Assembly (NCBI RefSeq): GCF_051131155.1
Contig: NZ_CP159508.1
Span: forward strand, 1,054,001-1,118,000
Length of the DNA: 64,000 bases
Direction: 5' to 3'
Source of the DNA: Pseudanabaena minima
GTDB taxonomy: Bacteria > Cyanobacteriota > Cyanobacteriia > Pseudanabaenales > Pseudanabaenaceae
Positions 33,829 to 42,211 of this stretch are shown here, in pieces. Under the pieces are notes generated by a model. The model was not told the origin of the DNA. It was given only the letters and a program-made list of their open reading frames with translations, and made no database searches. The position numbers were made by a program, and so were the translations under genes. Numbering within the stretch: position 1 is the stretch's first letter; every line of letters starts with the position of its first letter.

Positions 33829-34659
33829 ATGAGTAATGATACAGAGCGATCGCTGTTAAATAGTCTTCATGCTTATGTGAATCGTTTTGATACATCGAAT
33901 TCTCGTGAAGATCTCCTTGCGATCGCGAGTTCAATTTTGACCTTTCAACAAAAGCAAGGAAGTAATGTCAAGATCGAGTCTAATCAAACTGAAGCTTTAA
34001 TTCAGCAAGTGGTCAATCAGTTTCAATCAGAACCTCTATCTCCTGTTATTGATGCAACTGCTGATACATTGGTGCAAGAAGTAAACCAATGGCGACAGTC
34101 GTTAGAAGAGCGGGTACTCAACACCCTTAATGCTTATGCTCGGAAGGTTCACCCTAATCAACTACAGAATTTACTGCCAGAGACAATTTTATCTATTCTT
34201 CCTTTAGTGGAAAACGTCCAACTGCGTAAATCAGAAGCTGAGTCTTTAATTCGGCAGGTAGAATCAAAATTTAATTGGAATAGGGAATTAGCGCAGGTAA
34301 TTGATCCGAAATTTGTAGCGATCGCAGATAAATTGGTACAGCTATCAAAGTTCGGTGACTTAAAGAAATTACTACAAGACTCTCTCTTAGGAAATCGAGA
34401 TCTAATTAATAGCTCTCTTGAGAATGTAACCGAATCGCTTGTAGAAAGCGAACTAGCTAAAATTATCGGCAGTAATACCCTGCATATGGATATTGACGTT
34501 GATGCTCAGAAACTAATGGTCAAGCAGGTAACACTCAAGCTTAATGTTTTACAGCCTTCGGCAACACCTTCAAAGAGTAATGAGGAAATTGCTACCCAAA
34601 TGGATGCCGAAATTGAGCGTTTCAAAGCATCTCGACCAATTCCATTTCGTTTGTTTTAG
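33829..34659 (+). CDS. Helical protein of unknown function with internal duplication
   Basis: 276 aa, no signal peptide, predominantly alpha-helical and soluble. Two related segments are visible: LLNSLHAYVNRFDTSNSRED followed by LLAIASSIL (about residues 9-37) and VLNTLNAYARKVHPNQLQNL followed by LPETILSIL (about 96-124). This points to an ancient internal duplication. No catalytic motif or family recognised. It is not in an obvious operon. Confidence 0.65.
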   Translation: MSNDTERSLLNSLHAYVNRFDTSNSREDLLAIASSILTFQQKQGSNVKIESNQTEALIQQVVNQFQSEPLSPVIDATADTLVQEVNQWRQSLEERVLNTLNAYARKVHPNQLQNLLPETILSILPLVENVQLRKSEAESLIRQVESKFNWNRELAQVIDPKFVAIADKLVQLSKFGDLKKLLQDSLLGNRDLINSSLENVTESLVESELAKIIGSNTLHMDIDVDAQKLMVKQVTLKLNVLQPSATPSKSNEEIATQMDAEIERFKASRPIPFRLF

Positions 34660-34682
34660 CATGTATAGCTTGAACAAAAAGC

Positions 34683-34737
34683 AAAACCACTAAGATAAGT
34701 GGCGGCGCTTCGCGCCGCCACTTATCTTAGTGGTTTT
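34683..34737. terminator. 26-bp perfect hairpin
   Basis: 34683-34708 pairs exactly with 34712-34737 (AAAACCACTAAGATAAGTGG then CGGCGC, TTC loop). The ends are A4/T4, so it may terminate the gene at 33829-34659. It carries the same GGCGGCGC core as hairpins at 45138, 47341 and 47710. Confidence 0.75.
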
Positions 34738-34761
34738 ATATTGCTATATACTCTTTAAATT

Positions 34762-35256
34762 ATGACTCCAGTTCAATTTGTAATCCGTCCTGCAACTATT
34801 GCGGACACATCAGCTATTTTTTCGTTGATTTTGGCACTCGCTGACTATGAAAAGCTCACTGATAAAGTGACAGGCAATATCGAATCTTTGCAAACAGATC
34901 TGTTTGGTCAAAATCCCTGTATAGAAGCGATCATAGCGGAGATAGAGCCAAATCAAATTGTAGGATTTGCCTTGTTTTTTACTAGCTATTCCACTTTCTT
35001 AACCCGTCGCGGCATTTATTTAGAAGATTTATTTGTGCTGTCTGAGTATCGTGGTATGGGTATTGGCAAAGCGCTAATCTCCAATCTTGCTCAAATTGCA
35101 GTATCTAGAGGTTATGGTCGCTTTGAGTGGTCAGTTTTAGATTGGAATGAACCTGCGATCGCCTTTTATACTCGCATTGGCGCAGAGATTCTTCCAGATT
35201 GGCGTATTTGTAGAGTTACAGGTGATGCATTAGAGCATCTTGCTAACAACCAATAA
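34762..35256 (+). CDS. GNAT-family N-acetyltransferase
   Basis: 164 aa. Acetyl-CoA binding motif YRGMGIGKALI is preceded by YLEDLFVLSE and followed by EWSVLDWNEPAIAFYTRIGA, the usual GNAT core. The whole-length pattern is closest to diamine (spermidine-type) N-acetyltransferases. The substrate is unproven. It is followed by a hairpin at 35252-35283. Confidence 0.88.
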   Translation: MTPVQFVIRPATIADTSAIFSLILALADYEKLTDKVTGNIESLQTDLFGQNPCIEAIIAEIEPNQIVGFALFFTSYSTFLTRRGIYLEDLFVLSEYRGMGIGKALISNLAQIAVSRGYGRFEWSVLDWNEPAIAFYTRIGAEILPDWRICRVTGDALEHLANNQ

Positions 35257-35283
35257 AGGCGGTGCAAAGCGCCACCTTTATTT
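35252..35283 (+). terminator. Terminator of the GNAT gene
   Basis: AATAAAGGCGGTGC pairs with GCGCCACCTTTATT around AAA (one mismatch), starting within the last codons of the gene. The T-rich 3' arm fits an intrinsic terminator. Confidence 0.65.
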
Positions 35284-35308
35284 ACACCACAAGAGTTTTT
35301 GAAAAAGT

Positions 35309-35478
35309 TAGGACTTACGTATTAGCCTTGCACTCAAGTGCAGGCTAAAAGCTCAAACCCGTTGAAACGGGTTAATCCAAACTGCTCTGTAGTCCACTTC
35401 AGTGGACTTTAGCTTTTAGCCAAGAACTTGAGTTCTTGGTTCATTTGCTTTCTCAAAACTCTTGGTTTGGGTTTGAGC
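35309..35478. repeat. Compound palindromic repeat cluster
   Basis: Nested hairpins include TTGCACT/AGTGCAG, AACCCGTTGAAACGGGTT, AGTCCACTTCAGTGGACT and CCAAGAACTTGAGTTCTTGG. Two of them are enclosed by a long pair GGCTAAAAGCT ... AGCTTTTAGCC. It opens with GGACTTACG, as does the hairpin at 5706. It looks like a folded dispersed element of the type common in cyanobacterial intergenic DNA. No gene is seen in 35257-35488. Confidence 0.65.
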
Positions 35479-35488
35479 GCAAAGCGCT

Positions 35489-35935
35489 TTAACAATCACG
35501 ATTTGATGTTAATCCACTGGGCAAAACTGTCTTACAGAGCTTTGCTTTGGCTAATTGCGCTTCCGATATATTGGCACTAGTAAGGACAGCTTCAGTAAAA
35601 TCTGTTTTATCAAAGATAGCGTTGGAAAAGTTAGCTAAAAACATTTTAGTGTGTTTGAAGTTAGCATAACTTAGATTCGCTCCACTAAGATTAGCCCGAC
35701 TAAGATTAGAGAAAGTGATACTCGCACCGACTAAATTTGCTCTACTGAGATCAGCGGCGAGTAAATATGTATAGTCTAAGTTACTCACTGGCAGATAAGC
35801 TCCAGTTAAATCGCAAACTTGACAGTTTCTAGTGGTTTGTAGTTGGACAACTTGGCTAGGATTCAAAGCCCATGCTGGCAAGGGAAACAAAAATAAAATG
35901 AGTAGCACGATCGCCAAAAAGATGCGGTATTTCAT
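35489..35935 (-). CDS. Exported pentapeptide-repeat protein
   Basis: 148 aa. A signal peptide (residues 1-23, ending PAWA) is followed by QTTRNCQVCDLTGAYL and about twelve A(D/N)LxX pentapeptides (LSRANLVGAS, LSRANLSGANLSYANF). It ends with CKTVLPSGLTSNRDC. Two Cys near each end of the helix could form capping disulfides. It is a right-handed beta-helix, periplasmic or lumenal. Function unknown, common in cyanobacteria. Confidence 0.85.
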   Translation of the reverse strand: MKYRIFLAIVLLILFLFPLPAWALNPSQVVQLQTTRNCQVCDLTGAYLPVSNLDYTYLLAADLSRANLVGASITFSNLSRANLSGANLSYANFKHTKMFLANFSNAIFDKTDFTEAVLTSANISEAQLAKAKLCKTVLPSGLTSNRDC

Positions 35936-35975
35936 ATCTAAAGATCTCTATATTTACATCTATTAACAAATCCAA

Positions 35976-36010
35976 TTTTTGACGGCGCAGCTTTGCCGCA
36001 CCGTCAAAAA
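35976..36010 (-). terminator. Hairpin terminator after xth
   Basis: TTTTTGACGG (35976-35985) pairs with CCGTCAAAAA (36001-36010) around a GC-rich inner part. On the minus strand it follows the xth stop at about 27 bp and ends in a T-run. Confidence 0.65.
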
Positions 36011-36036
36011 CGACTAAGCTCTAAAAACATTATCAT

Positions 36037-36828
36037 CTAATCAATTGTCACAATTACAGGCGTGTGATCGCTAGGCTGAGTAAGTTTGCGTGGTTCTATA
36101 TCAATTACACAGGCTGTAGCTTTCTCATATAGAGACTCTGTTAAGAAGTGATAATCAATCCGCCAGCCACGATTGCGTTGAAATCCTCCAGAACGATAAT
36201 CCCACCAGCTATAGTAACCACCACCAGATTCAAATTTCCGAAATATATCTTTAAAGCCAAGGTTTAAAACTTCCGCAAGAGCTTCTCGCTCTATATCCGT
36301 GGACATCACCTTGTTTTCGCGTCCTTTGGGATCGTAAATATCCAAATCAGCGATCGCCACATTAAAATCGCCACAAATCAGCACTTTGGTATTTTTATCT
36401 AGCAAGGCTTGCAAATATGCTTTTAATAGCTTTAGCCAACGCAATTTATAAGCATATTTCTCACTTCCCACTTCTGAGCCATTGGGGACATACATATTCA
36501 CGAGCTGGACATCGCCACATTTAGCAGTGATGAGACGTTTCTGCTCATCTAAACTGGGATCATCAATTTCGCCTAATACTGATGCAAAACCCGTTTGGAT
36601 ATCCTGTAAAGGCGATCGCGAGATCATCGCTACACCGTTATAGGATTTTTGTCCATAAATGTAGGTTTGGTAGCCTAAGTCTGTAAATGGCGTATGGGGG
36701 AAGTCTGTGTCGATTACCTTAGTTTCTTGTAAGCACAACACATCAACTTCAGAATTGGCTTGTAACCAATCACAAACATGGGTGATTCTTGTGCGAACTG
36801 AGTTAACATTCCAAGTGGCAATTTTCAT
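36037..36828 (-). CDS. xthA: Exodeoxyribonuclease III
   Basis: 263 aa from ATG 36828 (MKIATWNVNSVRTR), the canonical start of this family; the upstream extension to 36864 has no homology features. It is a 3'-5' exonuclease and AP endonuclease of base excision repair. Catalytic motifs: NVNS, LQETKV (Mg ligand E), Y..G..S region (YGQKSYNGVAM), GDFNVA and the final SDHTPVI. Single-gene unit with a terminator. Confidence 0.95.
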   Translation of the reverse strand: MKIATWNVNSVRTRITHVCDWLQANSEVDVLCLQETKVIDTDFPHTPFTDLGYQTYIYGQKSYNGVAMISRSPLQDIQTGFASVLGEIDDPSLDEQKRLITAKCGDVQLVNMYVPNGSEVGSEKYAYKLRWLKLLKAYLQALLDKNTKVLICGDFNVAIADLDIYDPKGRENKVMSTDIEREALAEVLNLGFKDIFRKFESGGGYYSWWDYRSGGFQRNRGWRIDYHFLTESLYEKATACVIDIEPRKLTQPSDHTPVIVTID

Positions 36829-36902
36829 AGAGCTTTTCTTTAAAATCCTGAAGATGATATGCACAAAATGTTGCTTATCTTACAGCGCTTTGTGCTTAAA
36901 CC

Positions 36903-36949
36903 CAAACCCGTAAGGTTGCGCCCCTATAGGGCGCAACCTTGCGGGTTTG
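36903..36949. repeat. 21-bp hairpin between divergent genes
   Basis: 36903-36923 (CAAACCCGTAAGGTTGCGCCC shortened here: CAAACCCGTAAGG then TTGCGCCC) pairs with 36929-36949 around CTATA with one G-T position. It lies between the divergently transcribed xth and bolA, where no terminator is needed. It is therefore better read as a dispersed repeat or regulatory structure. Confidence 0.6.
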
Positions 36950-37087
36950 ATCAAAACATTATCGAGATAACTTATTTGGACTTTTAGGTTGAAGCTGTGG
37001 CTTTGCAACAGTTTCAACCTAAGGATTATGGTTCATGTCACAATGTGAATAGTAATTTATATTTTCTAAACATTGAGTTTGCCCAGC

Positions 37088-37351
37088 ATGATTTCCCATA
37101 ACAATATCGCCGAATTAATTCGCGCCGCTTTACCTAATGCCAAAGTTCAGGTTGAAGATCCTAATCATGATGGTCAACATTTTGCAGCGATCGTTGTTGC
37201 TGAGCAATTTGAAGGCTTATCGATGATTAAGCAACACAAACTCGTCTATGGGGCTATCCAAGAGCATCTCGATACTGGCGCAATTCACGCATTGCAACTA
37301 AAGACCTATAGCTTATCCCAATGGGAAAGTATGCAGGTTCAGGTTAACTAA
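37088..37351 (+). CDS. bolA: BolA-family protein
   Basis: 87 aa from ATG 37088 (MISHNNIAELIRAALPNAKV). A BolA/YrbA fold: DPNHDGQHFAAIVVAEQFEG, given by the parts VEDPNHDGQHFAAIVV and FEGLSMIKQHKLVYGAIQEH. BolA proteins partner monothiol glutaredoxins in iron-sulfur cluster handling. A hairpin terminator overlaps the end. The glutaredoxin gene is not in the window. Confidence 0.9.
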   Translation: MISHNNIAELIRAALPNAKVQVEDPNHDGQHFAAIVVAEQFEGLSMIKQHKLVYGAIQEHLDTGAIHALQLKTYSLSQWESMQVQVN

Positions 37352-37387
37352 TCGAAAGTTGCGGCGCTTTGCGCCGCAACTTTCGAT
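37351..37387 (+). terminator. bolA terminator
   Basis: ATCGAAAGTTGCGGCGC (37351-37367) pairs exactly with 37371-37387 around TTT, then TTGGTTTTA. It begins at the last base of the bolA stop codon. Confidence 0.8.
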
Positions 37388-37456
37388 TTGGTTTTACAGC
37401 GTTTTTGGTATATTGGAAACTGCAAGAATAAAAGCCCCGAAAAATATCAGAATATA

Positions 37457-38380
37457 GTGGATATACTGCGATCGCTTCCTATCGGACTCTACCTCGAACA
37501 GCCGATCACATGGTTACATCGACTCGATCCACGCATCAAACTGTTTGGACTACTCACTTTTTTACTATCGCCCATTCAAGCTAATGAGCCTTGGCGCATA
37601 GCGATCGCCGTTTTATTAATCATCCTGACCTTAGCTTCACAAATTCCCATGCGAGTTTGGAAACAGCAAATGGGGATTTTGCTATTACTTTCCTTTATGA
37701 CTTTAGCGATCGCCACCATTTCCCCTGATGGTTTTAATATCACTGTCCAGCCGCGCCGCCCGATCCCTGACGTAAATATCACCACTACTCAAACTCAAAA
37801 CACGCCATCACTAACAATCAAACTTCCTCAACCAACCTCCTATAGTTATGTAGTTTGGAAGGCTGGCAGTATTACGGTTACTCGCAAATCTCTGGATTTA
37901 GGTGTGCGCGTTTGTACATTGATTTTCACCTATCTCTACGCACCAACTCTATTTTTGCTAGTCACGGCTCCTGAAGAAATCACAGCCGCGATCGCCGCGA
38001 TTTTTGCTCCATTAAAATTCTTGAAAGTTCCTGTTGTTGAAATTGTCCTGACGCTAACACTTGCACTACGATTTGTACCCTTGGTTTTAGAGGAAGTTCA
38101 AAACCTAGGTCGAGCAATGCGAACTCGTTCAATTAATTGGAAAAGGCTGGGTTTTAAGCGCACTACTCAAATTTGGCTAATTCTTGCTGAGCGACTGATT
38201 GACAATCTATTCATCCGCGCTGAGCAGACGGCAAGCGCTATGCAAGTACGAGGCTTTACATCTCCCAATACTCACGTTGTCGTTTGGAATCCTCTCAAAT
38301 TCTTTCCTCGCGATATAGTGTTACTAATTCTCTTAGTCGCAATGTGGGGTGTCAGAATTTACTATGGCAACGAGTTCTAA
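37457..38380 (+). CDS. ECF transporter T component (CbiQ/EcfT type)
   Basis: About 307 aa from GTG 37457 (VDILRSLPIGLYLEQP), the start that fits the family; the frame extends upstream to 37388 through the bolA terminator. Five to six transmembrane segments are visible. The cytoplasmic coupling region has the Ala-Arg-Gly-like signatures RAMRTRSINW and ASAMQVRGF, which bind the two ABC ATPases of energy-coupling factor transporters. The substrate-binding S component and ATPases are not adjacent, so the vitamin or metal carried is unknown. Confidence 0.87.
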   Translation: MDILRSLPIGLYLEQPITWLHRLDPRIKLFGLLTFLLSPIQANEPWRIAIAVLLIILTLASQIPMRVWKQQMGILLLLSFMTLAIATISPDGFNITVQPRRPIPDVNITTTQTQNTPSLTIKLPQPTSYSYVVWKAGSITVTRKSLDLGVRVCTLIFTYLYAPTLFLLVTAPEEITAAIAAIFAPLKFLKVPVVEIVLTLTLALRFVPLVLEEVQNLGRAMRTRSINWKRLGFKRTTQIWLILAERLIDNLFIRAEQTASAMQVRGFTSPNTHVVVWNPLKFFPRDIVLLILLVAMWGVRIYYGNEF

Positions 38381-38416
38381 AAAGAAGAGAATTGCTTTAC
38401 AATTCTCTTCTTTTTA
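38378..38416. terminator. Bidirectional terminator, EcfT gene and era
   Basis: TAAAAAGAAGAGAATTG (38378-38394) pairs exactly with 38400-38416. It lies between two convergent genes and overlaps both stop regions, serving both directions. Confidence 0.8.
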
Positions 38417-39322
38417 TTCTACGCGATAGCCCAGATCTGACAGTTGAAATCGTGATGAGCGCCATTTGGGCTGAACTTTAACAAACATTTCCAAATGCAC
38501 AGAACCCATAATCATCTTCTGCATTTGCAGTCTTGCCTGAGTCCCAATCTCTTTAAGCATTTGTCCCTTTTTGCCAATGAGAATTCCCTTTTGCGAATCT
38601 CGTTCTACATGAATCGTTGCCATAACCCTTGTGATTTTCGGCTGCTCATCTACTTGATCGATACTGATCGCTACAGAATGCGGAATCTCTTCGCGAGTAA
38701 GCAAGAGAATCTGTTCACGAATTAGCTCACCCATAATGAATCGCTCAGGCTGATCGGTGACTAAATCAGGTGGATAGTAATAGGGCCCAAAGGGCAAGCG
38801 ATCGCACATCATTGTCTGCAAGGCTTCTAATCCTTCCCCCGTGACCGATGAGAACTTGGCAACTTGCCAACCATGCTCCTCAGCAAAGCTCTCATAGCTA
38901 GTGAAAGTATCTCCCGAATCATCATTAAGAATATCGATTTTATTGATACCCAAAATCGTTGGAACGTTGCTCTGTAAGATTGTTTCGGCAACAAAGCGAT
39001 CGCCTGTTCCCATGCGATCGCTACCATCAACCAGCAAAACTGTCATATCCACTGAAGAGATCGCACCGATCGCATTTTTGACAATGGTTTGACCGAGTAA
39101 ATGGTGGGGTTTATGAATTCCAGGAGTATCGACAAGGACGATTTGGGCTTCAGGTAATGTCAAAATACCGCGCAGACGATTGCGTGTAGTTTGGGCAACA
39201 GGCGAAGTGATCGCAATCTTTTGACCGATGAGGGCATTGAGCAGCGTAGACTTGCCAACATTTGGTCGTCCTACTAATGCTACAAAGCCCGATTTAAAAC
39301 CTTCGCCCGATTCTGGAATCAT
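38414..39322 (-). CDS. era: GTPase Era
   Basis: About 302 aa from ATG 39322 (MIPESGEGFKSGFVALVG); the frame extends to 39391 but without conserved residues. GTPase motifs are GRPNVGKST (G1), DTPG (G3) and NKID (G4), with a C-terminal KH domain (GILIGKKGQMLKEIGTQAR). Era binds 16S rRNA near its 3' end and aids 30S maturation. Only a short intergenic space with crr7 upstream. Confidence 0.95.
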   Translation of the reverse strand: MIPESGEGFKSGFVALVGRPNVGKSTLLNALIGQKIAITSPVAQTTRNRLRGILTLPEAQIVLVDTPGIHKPHHLLGQTIVKNAIGAISSVDMTVLLVDGSDRMGTGDRFVAETILQSNVPTILGINKIDILNDDSGDTFTSYESFAEEHGWQVAKFSSVTGEGLEALQTMMCDRLPFGPYYYPPDLVTDQPERFIMGELIREQILLLTREEIPHSVAISIDQVDEQPKITRVMATIHVERDSQKGILIGKKGQMLKEIGTQARLQMQKMIMGSVHLEMFVKVQPKWRSSRFQLSDLGYRVE

Positions 39323-39476
39323 GATTATTTGCGATCGCTGTATTTGAGATAGGAAATGATTATATCCTGCCATAAATGTGAACATGGGCATTCCTAACGC
39401 TCATTCTTGACGGTACAAAGCAATGCTCTTTGGGGCTAGTCCATAGACAATCAGCTTTGTTCTTTCTTCACCATGC

Positions 39477-39737
39477 TTATTTATCGAGGCGGACGACGTA
39501 CCATTGCCATGTGCCGCGATCGCCACAGTCAAGATCGCAAGCAGTTTTAATCAAGCGCTGGACTTGCTCGTTAATTGTGGTGAGGTTTTGTAAATCGGTG
39601 GGGAGATCTTGATGCTCGATCTCAACAAGCAGATCATGCAAAATTTGTTCTAATTCTGGCTGATTAACAAACCGCTCTTGCATATCTGGAGGCAGCACCA
39701 CATAAGTGTCTTCGTAGTACATCATGCTGCTTGGCAT
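39477..39737 (-). CDS. crr7: CRR7-type NDH-1 assembly factor
   Basis: 86 aa (ATG 39737; 39725 also possible). The pattern MMYYEDTYVVL, then LEQILHDLL, LPTDLQNLTTI, QRLIKTACDL and a final WQWYVVRLDK matches the small CRR7 family as I know it. These proteins are required for accumulation of the photosynthetic NDH-1 complex in plants and are conserved in cyanobacteria. The assignment rests on motif memory. It is a cytoplasmic or stromal-type soluble protein. Confidence 0.72.
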   Translation of the reverse strand: MPSSMMYYEDTYVVLPPDMQERFVNQPELEQILHDLLVEIEHQDLPTDLQNLTTINEQVQRLIKTACDLDCGDRGTWQWYVVRLDK

Positions 39738-39831
39738 ATGGTTTCTCGGCTTGTGAAATTTTTTGTTTAAGAGTATAAAAAGAGCGTAAAAGTGGCGCTA
39801 TGCACCGCCTATACTCGGTTAAAATTTTAGC

Positions 39832-40458
39832 ATGACGAATGTATTGCCTTTTGAACAACCTATTGATCCTGTAGATGCAGACGAACTAGAGCCTGAAGAG
39901 TTTTTTGAGCTTGAAGAAAACTTTGAGGCTGAGCCACTGTCTTTATCTATGGAGGGATTTGAGCAGACAGAACTGCCGATCGCCAATAATCTCAAGCAAA
40001 AAGTAGAAGCGGTTTTATATTTGAAGGGGCAACCGATGAATTTGGCTGCGATCGCTGAAGCTCTGGGTTGTGAGATTGAGGATGCCGAAATGGGTCTGAT
40101 CGATTTAATCTCCGAGTATGCCCATCGCGATAGTGCTTTAGAAATTGTGGAAACCGATATAGGTTTTTCGCTCAGACTGCGATCGGAGTTTGGGGATTTG
40201 GTGCATAAGCTCATTCCTGTGGATTTGGGGCGTGGAGCTTTGCGGACTTTGGCAGCGATCGCGTTGAAAAAAAATATCGTCCAGTCAGAGTTGATCGAGT
40301 TGCGAGGGGCGGGAGCCTATCAGCATGTGCAGGAATTAGTTGAGCAGGGATTTGTCAGAAAGAAAAGACAAGCAGATGGAGGGCGATCGTCGGTTTTGCA
40401 AGTAACTACCAAGTTTCATCAATATTTTGAAATCGATGATTTAACCAAATTGATTTAG
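39832..40458 (+). CDS. scpB: Segregation and condensation protein B
   Basis: 208 aa. An acidic N-terminal extension (DADELEPEEFFELEENFEAE, residues 16-35) precedes two winged-helix domains: LKQKVEAVLYLKGQPMNL, EIVETDIGFSLRLR, LGRGALRTLAAIALKKNI, RGAGAYQHVQELVEQGFV. ScpB binds ScpA and SMC in chromosome condensation. scpA is not adjacent. The extension is longer than in most bacteria but such tails occur in cyanobacteria. Confidence 0.93.
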   Translation: MTNVLPFEQPIDPVDADELEPEEFFELEENFEAEPLSLSMEGFEQTELPIANNLKQKVEAVLYLKGQPMNLAAIAEALGCEIEDAEMGLIDLISEYAHRDSALEIVETDIGFSLRLRSEFGDLVHKLIPVDLGRGALRTLAAIALKKNIVQSELIELRGAGAYQHVQELVEQGFVRKKRQADGGRSSVLQVTTKFHQYFEIDDLTKLI

Positions 40459-40551
40459 TCTAGAAATTCTCATTATGAATTCTTAATTTTTAGCATCTAA
40501 AGACAAGTTAAAGTAAGATTGTTATAATGAGAATTTCTGTTTTCAAATAGG

Positions 40552-40610
40552 TTTAAGATTGGGTGTATTTTAAGGTTTAAGATTGGGCATCTTTATAAAA
40601 TTTAAGATTG
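40552..40610 (+). repeat. Three direct repeats of TTTAAGATTG (24-25 bp period)
   Basis: TTTAAGATTG occurs at 40552-40561, 40576-40585 and 40601-40610, i.e. 24 and 25 bp apart, with the first two extended as GGTTTAAGATTGGG. A fourth related copy (GGGTTTAAGATGGG) lies at about 42166, before the methyltransferase region. Phased repeats before the exonuclease-like gene could be operator sites. Confidence 0.6.
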
Positions 40611-40689
40611 ATTCTCTACCGATCACTTCGTCAATCAGAATTGTTGGCAACATTTTTCATGGGAAACAAAAAATCACTTTGTTTATTAT

Positions 40690-41541
40690 ATGTATAAGCT
40701 CGAAATCAAACTTGACGGTAAATTTATCAACAATTTTTCTACTGGTTCTATCTATGATTTGATTTTTATTGACTTGGAATTTTGGCCAGATTATGTTAAT
40801 GGGAAAGCAACACAAAGAATATATGGATACACGCTAACTCGTATTCTAAAAACAAGTAAGCAACAATATATAAAAGTTGAATTTTTGGAATTTGAATATG
40901 AGGAAGAGGAACTTATCAAGGAGATTATCAGAGATATTGATAATTTGAATAATAAAATCTTTATTGGCTTCAATATAATAAATAGTGATTTGGTCACATT
41001 AAGAAGAAGGCTAAAAGCTTTATCCATACAGACAAATTACAGTAAATTAAATATTTTTGATTTCCGAAAATATTCCGATCTCAAAGGATATAAAGGCTTA
41101 AATGGTCTATTTGAATATTTAGAAATAAAGGTAAATAAAAAAATTGATGGAAGCTATTTTCACAAAAATCCTAAAAAAGTGTTTTTGAAAAAAAAAGGCT
41201 GGACAGATATTTTATTAACTATGTTTGAATATTGTTTGGAAGATGCTGCTGGTTACTTTGAGATTATTTCAAATTGGCATAATAAAAATTCCCTGATAAC
41301 TAAAGATATGATTTCATACGAGTTATTAGGGTACTCAGCTAAAGAAGAAAAATTATCCTTACAGTCAATACAATTACAAGATAAAGTAGAAGAAAAAACA
41401 GGAGAAGAAATCTCAACTATAGAAGATATACAATCTAGTGAAATTCAACTTATTACTACTCTTACAGTAGCAGATTTAGAAAATTTAATCGTTAAAGTTG
41501 TACAGAAAGTTATTCAACAAGAGTTAAACAAGCTCAAGTAA
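40690..41541 (+). CDS. Predicted DEDDy 3'-5' exonuclease-like protein
   Basis: 283 aa, AT-rich and Lys/Ile/Asn-rich unlike its neighbours, suggesting transfer. The pattern of DEDDy exonucleases is visible: FIDLEFW (D28, E30), FIGFNIINSDL (D100, with Gly-Phe-Asn before it) and YCLEDA (Y181, D185, the Y-x3-D of motif III). The remaining 95 residues are helical and acidic and may be a partner-binding tail. No close family known to me. It precedes another unknown gene and a C5 methyltransferase. Confidence 0.6.
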   Translation: MYKLEIKLDGKFINNFSTGSIYDLIFIDLEFWPDYVNGKATQRIYGYTLTRILKTSKQQYIKVEFLEFEYEEEELIKEIIRDIDNLNNKIFIGFNIINSDLVTLRRRLKALSIQTNYSKLNIFDFRKYSDLKGYKGLNGLFEYLEIKVNKKIDGSYFHKNPKKVFLKKKGWTDILLTMFEYCLEDAAGYFEIISNWHNKNSLITKDMISYELLGYSAKEEKLSLQSIQLQDKVEEKTGEEISTIEDIQSSEIQLITTLTVADLENLIVKVVQKVIQQELNKLK

Positions 41542-41762
41542 AAGCAATTCTCATTATAAAAGAAGATATGTAAATAAGTGTGTGTAGATTATTATATTTG
41601 TAAACTGAAAGCGTAGCAATTCTCACTATGGAAGTTTTATTGCAATTTAGGTTGATCTATTGAGTATAGTCTCAATAATTATCTTTGAAAAGCTTATTTC
41701 CTTCGATCAAAATTTGACAGCTTAGGAAAGCATAAAAGTCATGCCCCAGAGATGAAATTACC

Positions 41763-42095
41763 ATGCAGCACAAAAAGCAAGATCAAAAGGCTTTTGAAGA
41801 CAAAGTGGAAATTGATATTAATAGTTTGTACGATTTTTATGGGGGTAAATATTGTTACTATATTCAGATTGGCGGGTATGGGTTTTATCACCTTAAACGA
41901 GATGTCCTCTCTTTAGGTACGCCACAATTTGATTGTAAAATGAATTTGAGATTGAGAGCTAAAACTATCCACAGCAGTCCAGTTTATAAATATGGATTCT
42001 ACGCAGTTTTAAAAGTAGATAAAATGGGAAAAATCAAAAAGTCTTGTTATGATCTTGAACAAAAAGATGGACGTGAATTTCCACCGATTATCTAA
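41763..42095 (+). CDS. Unknown protein next to C5 methyltransferase
   Basis: 110 aa, Lys- and Tyr-rich (YDFYGGKYCYYIQIGGYGFY), probably a mixed alpha/beta soluble domain. No signal, no known motif. Its position between the exonuclease-like gene and the convergent methyltransferase suggests an accessory role in the same island. Low-GC composition supports acquisition by transfer. Confidence 0.55.
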   Translation: MQHKKQDQKAFEDKVEIDINSLYDFYGGKYCYYIQIGGYGFYHLKRDVLSLGTPQFDCKMNLRLRAKTIHSSPVYKYGFYAVLKVDKMGKIKKSCYDLEQKDGREFPPII

Positions 42096-42211
42096 TTTTT
42101 AATTGCGCCAAAGGAAGGAAATGTAGGGGCAACTCATGAATTGCCCCTACGGTGAAATAAAGGGTTTAAGATGGGTTTTGTATAAGCCATAATTTTAATG
42201 TGCTATCCAAC

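Noticed and set aside
40552..40610. Three short repeats considered as a CRISPR remnant
   Set aside because: Units of 10-14 bp with 10-15 bp between them are too short, and no cas gene is near.
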